Part shown: one piece after another, positions 1-5,462 of the stretch
Layout of the letters: each line of letters starts with the position of its first letter
How positions within the stretch are numbered: position 1 is the first letter of the stretch
Assembly: GCA_003504035.1 (NCBI GenBank)
Contig: DOBW01000202.1
Span: forward strand, 1 to 6,368
Length of the DNA stretch: 6,368 bases
Reading direction: 5' to 3'
Origin: Rhodospirillaceae bacterium
GTDB lineage: Bacteria; Pseudomonadota; Alphaproteobacteria; UBA9219
Made by a program: the position numbers and the translations under genes
Notes under the pieces: generated by a model
The model's input: the letters and a program-made list of their open reading frames with translations, nothing else
The model's database searches: none
What the model was told of the DNA's origin: nothing

Positions 1-12
1 GCGCAGAGTAGT

Positions 13-95
13 CACCCCAAAAACGGGCGTGCGCAAGCGAAATTTGTCGGAAAGTGATTTGCAGCCATAGGGAATTCTTAAGTGGAATGACTATA
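13..95 (+). repeat. Dispersed hairpin (MITE-like) repeat, copy 1, right part
   Basis: Positions 28-96 match 3349-3417 at 66 of 69 bases, in the same orientation, with no gaps. The right end reads GACTA then TA (94-95), as in copy 2. An apex hairpin centred at 21.5 (C16-C18 pairing with G25-G27 around a 6-nt loop) lies exactly as far from the right end as the apex of copy 2. Bases 1-12 do not resemble the left arm of copy 2, so either that arm has diverged or the element is rearranged; a full element would start about 52 bases before the window. There is no coding capacity. It lies immediately upstream of the small secreted-protein gene and ends just before that gene's candidate promoter. Confidence 0.8.
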
Positions 96-100
96 GCCTA

Positions 101-129
101 TTGGCGCGCCTTAAATTTAGCGCTATGGT
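101..129 (+). promoter_or_regulatory. Candidate sigma-70-type promoter for the small secreted-protein gene
   Basis: TTGGCG (101-106) and TATGGT (124-129) are separated by 17 bases. Each matches the consensus -35 and -10 hexamers at four of six positions. The pair sits just downstream of the repeat end and about 40 bases before the start codon at 171. This is pattern matching only, and such matches also arise by chance. Confidence 0.3.
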
Positions 130-156
130 GGGTTTTCCCTTTCTCTCAACTCAATC

Positions 157-164
157 AGGAAGGA
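157..164 (+). promoter_or_regulatory. Strong ribosome binding site deciding the start at 171
   Basis: AGGAAGGA lies 6 nt before the ATG at 171. This purine-rich site, together with the signal peptide that starts exactly there, selects 171 over the upstream in-frame ATG at 54, which lies inside the repeat. Confidence 0.7.
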
Positions 165-170
165 TTCCCG

Positions 171-542
171 ATGCGTACTTTATTTCTTTTTAGTCTTGTC
201 CTTTTCTCTCTTGCTCCTCTTTCGCTACAAGCCGGTCAGCTCTCTTCCATGGAAGGTAAGGGCAAATGGATGTCTTCAGAATGTAAAGCCCCTGTAGCTC
301 CTTCTTCTGTACCAAAGGATTCTGAAACGCCTGCGAATGATCTTAATACGGCTGTGGCAGCTCATAATACTTTTGTTGAAGAAGCCAAAGTCTATATGGA
401 CTGCATTAGCAAGGAAGCCGAACATGATGCGGCAACAATGAGCCAGCTCATCATTGACGAGGCGTCTAAAAAACTCATGAAAATGCAAAACGATATCAAG
501 AAATCAGAAGACTCCTTGCCCAAGAAGCCAGAAGGTCAATAA
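171..542 (+). CDS. Small secreted (periplasmic) protein of unknown function
   Basis: A 123-residue protein that I cannot assign to a family. Residues 1-20 form a typical Sec signal peptide (Met-Arg, a Leu/Phe/Ser-rich core, then SLQA before Gly22), so export to the periplasm is likely. The mature part has only two cysteines, Cys38 and Cys78, which could form one disulfide. It has a Pro/Ser-rich stretch at about 40-55, and then a charged, Ala/Lys/Glu-rich and probably helical stretch from about 57 to 112. The tail is hydrophilic (KKPEGQ). No catalytic motif or lipobox is visible. The start at 171 is supported by AGGAAGGA 6 nt upstream; an in-frame extension to 54 would translate the repeat and bury the signal peptide. 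It is followed by nadE after a 55-nt gap on the same strand, but the functions show no obvious link. Confidence 0.8.
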   Translation: MRTLFLFSLVLFSLAPLSLQAGQLSSMEGKGKWMSSECKAPVAPSSVPKDSETPANDLNTAVAAHNTFVEEAKVYMDCISKEAEHDAATMSQLIIDEASKKLMKMQNDIKKSEDSLPKKPEGQ

Positions 543-581
543 AAACTTTTTTTTGTGTCGCGCATAACCCACGTTAATTAT

Positions 582-590
582 GAGGACAGG
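582..590 (+). promoter_or_regulatory. Ribosome binding site of nadE
   Basis: GAGGACAGG ends 7 nt before the ATG at 598. It supports that start over the in-frame ATG at 580, which would place this site inside the coding region and add six residues not expected in the family. Confidence 0.5.
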
Positions 591-597
591 CCCTAAC

Positions 598-2274
598 ATG
601 TCAGACAGCTTGAAACTTGCCTTACTACAATTAAACCCCATCATGGGCGATATCACAGGCAATATGACCAAGCTAAGTAAGGCATGGCAAAAGGCACGAG
701 AAGAGGGTTGTGATATTGTCATAACGTCCGAGCTTTTTCTGACAGGCTATCCTCCTCAAGATTTTGTTCTTAAACCACGCATTCATAAAATCCTTCGCAG
801 ATCCGTTGAAGAACTGGCTCGTGAAACAGCTTCAGGTCCTGCCATTCTTCTGGGCACGCCATGGAAAGATGAAACGGGTTTGTATAATGCTGCGCTTCTT
901 CTTGAGGGCGGCCAGATCATAGCTCAGACCTATAAGCACGAACTTCCTAATTACGGTCCTTTTGATGAAAAGCGCGTTTATCAAAAGGGCAAACTTCCTA
1001 ACGTTATGCTCTGGCGAGATTGTCGTTTAGGTGTAATGCTGTGCGAAGATATGTGGAACGAAGAAGTCTCCAGACATCTGGCCGCACAAGATGCCGAGCT
1101 TTTCATTGTGATGAATGGCAGCCCCTATGAGGCAGAAAAAAACAAGCTTCGTCATTCTATTGCACAAAAGCGCATTGATGAAACAGGCGTACCGCTTATT
1201 TACATCAATCAGGTTGGCGGACAGGACGAGCTTCTCTTTGAAGGCGCTTCTTTTGTCTATGATAGTAAAAAAGAAATTGTTGCTCAGGCGCAAAGTTGGG
1301 GAGAAGAAATCCTACCTCTCACCGTTCATCATCAAGACAGATATCTTGTGCCACAAAAAAGCACCGTCGCACCTTCCCCAGAGAAAAATGTGTCTACCTA
1401 TCAAGGGCTGATGGTTGGTATTCATGATTTTGTTACAAAAAATAAATTCGAGCGCGTCTTGATCGGCCTTTCAGGCGGTATCGATAGCGCGCTTACGGCA
1501 GCAATTGCTGTTGATGCGCTTGGCTCGAACAAAGTACGCACCATTATGATGCCATCGCCCTATACCTCGGCAGAAAGTCTTGAAGATGCTGCGATGATGG
1601 CCAAAAATCTGGAATGTCGTCTTGATACAATTCCTATTAGCGACACCATGCGCGCTTTTGATCTGGCTTTGTCCGAGCAATTTATGGGATGTGAACCCGA
1701 TGTCACGGAAGAAAATATTCAGGCTCGCATTCGAGGGGTCCTTCTCATGGCCTTGGCCAATAAAAGCGGTGCCATGGTTCTGGCAACCGGCAACAAGTCA
1801 GAAATGGCCGTAGGCTATACAACGCTCTATGGTGATATGTGTGGTGGTTATGCGCCGCTCAAGGATGTCTACAAAACAGGTGTCTATGAACTTGCGCAGT
1901 GGCGGCAAAACAACAAACCAGAAACAAGCCACGGGCCTAACCGAACTATTTTTCCGGATAGAATTCTAACCAAAGCACCTTCCGCAGAGCTTCGCCCTAA
2001 CCAAAAAGATGAGGATTCGCTTCCTCCTTATGAAATTCTCGACCAAATTCTGCATTGTCTTATCGAGCAAGACCTTGGTGTTGCCGAAACCATGGCAATG
2101 GGACAAGATTCCCAAATAATACGCCAAATATATATGATGCTTGATGCCGCCGAGTATAAGCGTCAGCAATCGCCATCAGGCCCTAAGGTAAGTTGCAAAC
2201 ATCTGGGCCTTGATCGCCGTTATCCTATCACCAACCGTTATGCCGACAGATGGCATGCACAGAAAACAGATTAG
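598..2274 (+). CDS. nadE: Glutamine-dependent NAD+ synthetase
   Basis: Carries out the last step of NAD+ synthesis: it amidates nicotinic acid adenine dinucleotide using ATP, with ammonia released from glutamine, in the cytoplasm. The 558 residues form two domains. The N-terminal carbon-nitrogen hydrolase (nitrilase-like) glutaminase domain, about residues 3-255, carries the Glu-Lys-Cys triad as E45 (SELFLTGYPP), K113 (YKHELPNYG) and C149 (GVMLCEDMW). The C-terminal synthetase domain has the PP-loop SGGIDS at 292-297, ATGNKSEMAVGY at 396-407, the KAPSAELRPNQ(K)DEDSLPPY segment at 459-478 and the terminal RRYPITNRY at 540-548. The length fits the fused type; ammonia-dependent NadE is about half as long. 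All key residues are intact. The stop is 3 nt before the long SAICAR synthetase, which suggests co-transcription. Confidence 0.96.
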   Translation: MSDSLKLALLQLNPIMGDITGNMTKLSKAWQKAREEGCDIVITSELFLTGYPPQDFVLKPRIHKILRRSVEELARETASGPAILLGTPWKDETGLYNAALLLEGGQIIAQTYKHELPNYGPFDEKRVYQKGKLPNVMLWRDCRLGVMLCEDMWNEEVSRHLAAQDAELFIVMNGSPYEAEKNKLRHSIAQKRIDETGVPLIYINQVGGQDELLFEGASFVYDSKKEIVAQAQSWGEEILPLTVHHQDRYLVPQKSTVAPSPEKNVSTYQGLMVGIHDFVTKNKFERVLIGLSGGIDSALTAAIAVDALGSNKVRTIMMPSPYTSAESLEDAAMMAKNLECRLDTIPISDTMRAFDLALSEQFMGCEPDVTEENIQARIRGVLLMALANKSGAMVLATGNKSEMAVGYTTLYGDMCGGYAPLKDVYKTGVYELAQWRQNNKPETSHGPNRTIFPDRILTKAPSAELRPNQKDEDSLPPYEILDQILHCLIEQDLGVAETMAMGQDSQIIRQIYMMLDAAEYKRQQSPSGPKVSCKHLGLDRRYPITNRYADRWHAQKTD

Positions 2275-2277
2275 AAA

Positions 2278-3285
2278 ATGACAGATTCTCAAAAACTTAA
2301 GAATATTATTCGCACGCGCCTTCACGATGTCCTTGTTGATGCCGAGTTTTCTGAGCTCCCTAATTTTGGGCGCGGAAAAGTACGCGATCATTATGATCTT
2401 TCCAGCAACAGGCGCCTTTTGGTTACAACAGACAGACAAAGCGCTTTCGATCAGGTCTTGGCCGCTGTACCCTTTAAAGGGCAGGTTTTAACGTCCGTTG
2501 CGCGTTTCTGGTTCGACGAAACGAAAGATGTTGTCCCTAATCACGTTCTTGAATATCCCGATCCTAATGTTGTTTTGGCCAAAAAGATCAAAATGCTTCC
2601 TGTCGAAATTGTCGTCCGCGATTATCTGACAGGCTCAACATCGACCGCTATTTGGTCTCTTTATGATGTTGGTAATCGAAAACCCTATGGCATTTCTCTG
2701 CCAGATGGCATGAAGAAAAATCAAAAGCTGCCATCTACAATTATTACACCAACGACCAAAGGGATCATGGGCGAACATGACGTTCCTATTTCAGCTGAGG
2801 AAATTATTGAACAAGGAATTCTCACACAAAAGCAATGGAATGATATTGAAAAAGCAGCCTTTGGTCTTTTTGCACGCGGACGTGAAATAACAGAGAAACA
2901 AGGACTCATTCTTGTCGATACAAAATATGAGTTTGGTTATGACGAAGAAGGTCAACTTACAATCGCTGATGAAATCCATACGCCTGACAGCTCGCGTTAC
3001 TGGATTGCTGATACTTATGAAGAAAGTTTTGAAAAGGGAGAAGAACCTGACTCACTCGATAAGGAATTCTTACGTCTTTGGATTTCAGATCGCTGCGACC
3101 CTTACAATGAACCAATTCCAGACATTCCCGATGAAACATTAATTGATTTTTCGGCGCGCTATATTTCTTTGTATGAGAAAATAACAGGCCTTAATTTCGA
3201 GATTTCGTCAACAGGAGAACCTGTGCGTGAGCGAGTACGGAGAAACCTCAAGCGTTTCGCAGAAAAATATAGTCGTTTCAATTAA
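2278..3285 (+). CDS. purC: Phosphoribosylaminoimidazole-succinocarboxamide (SAICAR) synthetase, long ADE1-like type
   Basis: Joins CAIR and aspartate with ATP to give SAICAR in purine synthesis, in the cytoplasm. The 335 residues are closer in length and motifs to yeast ADE1-like enzymes than to the usual bacterial PurC of about 240 residues. Visible motifs are the nucleotide-binding GRGKVRDHYD (31-40), TDRQSAFD (51-58), VEIVVRDYLTGS (109-120), VDTKYEFG (213-220), DEIHTPDSSRYW (231-242) and SLDKEFLR (259-266); nothing essential seems missing. The ATG is 3 nt after the nadE stop with no clear Shine-Dalgarno sequence, so translation probably depends on coupling. A second, short-type purC lies at 4595-5383 on the other strand, so this one may be called purC2. 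Oddity: the last five codons and the stop (3268-3285) lie inside the left arm of the repeat at 3268-3416, so the native C-terminus was probably changed by its insertion. Confidence 0.93.
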   Translation: MTDSQKLKNIIRTRLHDVLVDAEFSELPNFGRGKVRDHYDLSSNRRLLVTTDRQSAFDQVLAAVPFKGQVLTSVARFWFDETKDVVPNHVLEYPDPNVVLAKKIKMLPVEIVVRDYLTGSTSTAIWSLYDVGNRKPYGISLPDGMKKNQKLPSTIITPTTKGIMGEHDVPISAEEIIEQGILTQKQWNDIEKAAFGLFARGREITEKQGLILVDTKYEFGYDEEGQLTIADEIHTPDSSRYWIADTYEESFEKGEEPDSLDKEFLRLWISDRCDPYNEPIPDIPDETLIDFSARYISLYEKITGLNFEISSTGEPVRERVRRNLKRFAEKYSRFN

Positions 3286-3416
3286 GAATTCCCTATAGGC
3301 GAAAATTGCTTTTTGTCAAATTGAGCTGCGTAAGCGTACGTTTTGGTACGTGCGCAAGCGAAATTTATCGAAAAGTTATTTGCAGCCATAGGGAATTCTT
3401 AAGTGGAATGACTATA
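3268..3416. repeat. Complete palindromic MITE-like element, copy 2
   Basis: An imperfect inverted repeat of about 149 bp. Its outer arms, 3268-3296 and the reverse complement of 3388-3416, match at 26 of 29 positions, including 15 in a row next to the interior. Both ends carry TA (3268-3269 and 3415-3416) outside TAGTC/GACTA, which would fit a TA target duplication as made by IS630/Tc1-mariner-type transposases; that family link is inference. The inner arms match patchily. The centre is an exact 5-bp stem (3335-3339 with 3346-3350) around a 6-nt loop, and its midpoint coincides with that of the outer arms. It encodes no protein. It fills the gap between convergent genes, and its fold could act as a bidirectional transcription stop, although there is no classic GC stem plus T-run. 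Confidence 0.85.
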
Positions 3417-3420
3417 GGTT

Positions 3421-3984
3421 CTAGCGCACAGCCTTTATATCAAGAATAAGCTTAATCTCTTCACCAAAACGGCCCGGTATTTCGGGAGGATCGCCCATAT
3501 CAAAATCGGCGCGTTTAAAAGAACCTTCAAGTGAAAGGCCAAGAGCCTTTTTGTCATCTGCCTTGCGCGTAAGTTTTGCCTCAAAAACAGCTGGCTTGCT
3601 TTGTCCATGCGCTGTAAGCGTACCTTTGATCTGACCCTCACCATTCTTTAGTGCAGAAGGCGCTGTCGCCATAAAAACAATTTCTGGATAGTCTCTTGGA
3701 TTAAGCAGTTCTATGAGATCATTTTGAGCATCTCGCGAGGAGGTTTCAATCTCCTCCACCCTAATCGCTAGTTTAAGCTTGCTGATTTCTTTTTTTGTGG
3801 CATCAAAAGAAAAAGCACCTGTCGCTTCACGAAAAAAACCGCGCACATTACGAAAGCTTTGATCTGGAACTTGAAAAGAAGCATCAAAATGCTGAGGTGC
3901 CGCATAATACTGGCGCGCCTTTGCACAAGCTTCATTCCCCCATAAGGAAAAACAAAGAGCAAAAACGACAAGCCAGATTCTCAT
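3421..3984 (-). CDS. YceI-family periplasmic protein
   Basis: A 187-residue exported protein of the YceI-like family, a lipocalin-like beta barrel; several members bind long isoprenoid chains such as polyprenyl or quinone tails, but the ligand here cannot be read. Residues 1-21 form a signal peptide (MRIWLVVFALC..., ending ACA before Lys22). Family features are the early FDASFQVP segment (33-40), a GAFSFD strand (56-61), the RDAQNDLIELLNPRDYPEIVF stretch (about 84-104, the counterpart of the family's D-x-L-x-S...YP-x-I-x-F region), FKRADFDMGD (156-165) and a closing GEEIKLILDIKA (174-185). The start is the ATG at 3984 because it begins the signal peptide and overlaps the stop of the upstream lipoprotein gene by one base (TAATG). 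The in-frame ATG at 4014 would add ten polar residues. No ribosome site is evident, so coupled translation is likely. The stop lies 4 nt beyond the repeat. Confidence 0.85.
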   Translation of the reverse strand: MRIWLVVFALCFSLWGNEACAKARQYYAAPQHFDASFQVPDQSFRNVRGFFREATGAFSFDATKKEISKLKLAIRVEEIETSSRDAQNDLIELLNPRDYPEIVFMATAPSALKNGEGQIKGTLTAHGQSKPAVFEAKLTRKADDKKALGLSLEGSFKRADFDMGDPPEIPGRFGEEIKLILDIKAVR

Positions 3985-4331
3985 TAATACCAATGCCCTG
4001 GGACAAAGGCCCATCCGTAATTACGCTTTTCCCACCGCTCGTAAGACCATGCCGCCGTAGGAGAAGGACGCGGCATATAACGACCAGCAACCCAAACATA
4101 TTTCTTGCCATTATAGGACCAATGACCTTTTTGCCATATTTCATGCATAGGATTTTGTGGTGTTGGCACAATTTCTTTCTGCGCCATAGGCGGCGGTGTC
4201 GGCGCAAGCCGAATGTAAGGAAAAACCGTTTTCTTAGGGGCCTCCGCCTCAACCGCTTCTTCAGGAACGGTTGAACAGCCCATCAAAGCAAGGCAAAGCA
4301 CAAGGCAAGAAAGAACAGATCTTTTTTTCAT
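3984..4331 (-). CDS. WXXGXW-repeat outer-envelope lipoprotein
   Basis: A 115-residue predicted lipoprotein. The signal peptide MKKRSVLSCLVLCLALMGC ends in a lipobox (LMGC, lipidated Cys19), so the mature protein should be membrane-anchored. Lys at position 2 belongs to the signal; Ser20-Thr21 after the cysteine gives no inner-membrane Asp signal, which favours the outer membrane. After a Pro/Glu-rich linker (22-62), the C-terminal half carries Trp/Tyr/Gly repeats: WQKGHW (66-71), WVAGRY (80-85), WSYERW (95-100) and WAFVPGHWY (107-115). These resemble the WXXGXW/YXWGXW repeat family (BcpO-related), whose function is not established. AGGAGA lies 9 nt before the start. It sits 27 nt after purS and shares one base with yceI, so it probably belongs to the same transcript and is translationally coupled to yceI. 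Confidence 0.82.
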   Translation of the reverse strand: MKKRSVLSCLVLCLALMGCSTVPEEAVEAEAPKKTVFPYIRLAPTPPPMAQKEIVPTPQNPMHEIWQKGHWSYNGKKYVWVAGRYMPRPSPTAAWSYERWEKRNYGWAFVPGHWY

Positions 4332-4340
4332 TTCTAGCTT

Positions 4341-4346
4341 TCTCCT
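4341..4346 (-). promoter_or_regulatory. Ribosome binding site of the lipoprotein gene
   Basis: On the minus strand AGGAGA lies 9 nt before the ATG at 4331. It is the clearest Shine-Dalgarno site in the minus-strand block and could let the lipoprotein-yceI pair be translated independently of purC-purS. Confidence 0.6.
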
Positions 4347-4358
4347 AAAGACATACTA

Positions 4359-4598
4359 TTAAAGGATTGTAACTTTAAAATCCTCAATAACCAAATTGGC
4401 AAGAATTGTATGCGCCATTTCTTCAGCCATTTCCATCACTTTGGCCACATCGCTTTCCTGCACATCAAGAAAAAACGTCTTTCCAGCACGAACTTCCTCA
4501 ACATTATCAAAACCAAGTGTTTTAAGCGCGTGGCCAATAGCCTTTCCCTGAGGATCCAAAACACCTTCTTTTAGCATGACATCAATACGAACTTTCAT
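4359..4598 (-). CDS. purS: FGAM synthetase subunit PurS
   Basis: A small subunit (79 residues, the usual family size) of the three-part phosphoribosylformylglycinamidine synthase PurL-PurQ-PurS. It makes FGAM from FGAR, glutamine and ATP in purine synthesis, and PurS bridges the glutaminase PurQ and the synthetase PurL. Family features are [19 protein letters not shown] (7-25), [13 protein letters not shown] (28-40), the acidic helix 49-62 and the near-terminal [11 protein letters not shown] (66-76, commonly LANPVIEDY in relatives). The start codon overlaps the stop of the short purC by four bases (ATGA), the usual sign of coupled translation. Unexpectedly, purQ and purL do not follow; the next gene is a lipoprotein. 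They must lie elsewhere if the complex is made. Confidence 0.93.
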   Translation of the reverse strand: MKVRIDVMLKEGVLDPQGKAIGHALKTLGFDNVEEVRAGKTFFLDVQESDVAKVMEMAEEMAHTILANLVIEDFKVTIL

Positions 4599-5383
4599 TC
4601 TTTTTTCTCACTGATAAGGGTTACATTGGCAGGTCTGCCGCCTCCGGATTCGGGAAGAATACCAAGACGCCGTGCCACTTCTTGATAAGCTTCCTCAACT
4701 TTGCCGAGGTCTTCACTAAAACGATCTTTATCCATTTTCTCGTTTGTTTTAACATCCCAAAGACGACAATTGTCTGGACTAATTTCATCAGCCAGAACAA
4801 TACGCAAATCATCATTGTCCCAAAAACGCCCAAACTCAACGCGGAAATCGACAAGTTTCAACCCGATACCAAGGAAAAGTCCTGAAAGATAATCATTGAT
4901 ACGCAAAGCTTGAGTCATAATCTCGTCCATCTCAGGCGGGGATGCCCACCCAAAAGCCGTTATATGTTCTTCTGAAACAAGCGGATTTTCCAAGTCTTTT
5001 TTCTTATAATTGAACTCGATAATTGAACGCGGCAATTGCGTACCTTCGGGAATCCCAAGGCGCTTGGCAAAACGGCCAGCCGCTACGTTACGCATGATGA
5101 CTTCGATAGGAATAATTTCAAGCTGACGGACAAGCTGCTCGCGCATGTTAAGGCGGCGCATGAAATGTGTTGGTACACCAATCTCACCCAAGCGGCTCAT
5201 GAGATATCCTGAAATACGGTTATTCAAAACACCTTTGCCTGTGACTATTCCTTGCTTTTTATTGCCCAAAGAACAGGTATCATCTTTAAAAAATTGTACA
5301 AGCGTTCCGGGTTCTGGACCTTCAAAGAGAACCTTGCCTTTTCCCTCAAAAACCCGCCGCCGCTTATGTATGCGAAAGTTCAT
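4595..5383 (-). CDS. purC: SAICAR synthetase, short bacterial type
   Basis: Catalyses the same step as the long enzyme at 2278-3285: CAIR plus aspartate plus ATP to SAICAR. The 262 residues match the common bacterial form: [17 protein letters not shown] (12-28) for nucleotide binding, [15 protein letters not shown] (31-45), [14 protein letters not shown] (49-62), [17 protein letters not shown] (70-86), [16 protein letters not shown] (93-108), [11 protein letters not shown] (137-147), LVDFRVEFG (177-185), [14 protein letters not shown] (197-210) and [10 protein letters not shown] (218-227). The ATG at 5383 was chosen; an in-frame TTG at 5392 would add three residues, and neither start has a clear ribosome site. 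The N-terminus is about six residues longer than relatives I recall. The stop overlaps purS (ATGA). recG ends 79 nt upstream on the same strand; TATATT on the minus strand (5442-5437) could be a -10 box, but no matching -35 is evident. Confidence 0.94.
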   Translation of the reverse strand: MNFRIHKRRRVFEGKGKVLFEGPEPGTLVQFFKDDTCSLGNKKQGIVTGKGVLNNRISGYLMSRLGEIGVPTHFMRRLNMREQLVRQLEIIPIEVIMRNVAAGRFAKRLGIPEGTQLPRSIIEFNYKKKDLENPLVSEEHITAFGWASPPEMDEIMTQALRINDYLSGLFLGIGLKLVDFRVEFGRFWDNDDLRIVLADEISPDNCRLWDVKTNEKMDKDRFSEDLGKVEEAYQEVARRLGILPESGGGRPANVTLISEKKE

Positions 5384-5462
5384 ATTTTTCAACCAGTTGT
5401 ATTTTGGGAAGACTTATGACTCTCCCCTAGGAACGGAATATAGCAGTCACTATCGAGGGGGT

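Noticed and set aside
54..170. In-frame extension of the small secreted protein to an ATG at 54
   Set aside because: It would translate the repeat and move the signal peptide about 39 residues inside the protein; the ATG at 171 has a strong ribosome site.
580..597. Earlier nadE start at the ATG at 580
   Set aside because: It would bury the ribosome site and add six residues before the usual start of the glutaminase domain.
543..597. Terminator or promoter between the small secreted gene and nadE
   Set aside because: A run of T follows the stop but has no stable stem before it, and TTGTGT/TAATTA is too poor a promoter match to call.
3063..3072. Possible third repeat copy (GGAATTCTTA matches the repeat core)
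   Set aside because: Only ten bases match, inside conserved purC codons (Glu-Phe-Leu), with no flanking similarity, so it is chance.
3984..4014. Earlier YceI start at the ATG at 4014
   Set aside because: It puts ten extra residues before the signal peptide; the ATG at 3984 begins the signal and overlaps the upstream stop.
3795..4274. Open frame of 159 codons on the plus strand opposite yceI and the lipoprotein
   Set aside because: It is rich in Arg, His and Lys, has no family features, and runs antisense to two well-supported genes; a shadow frame.
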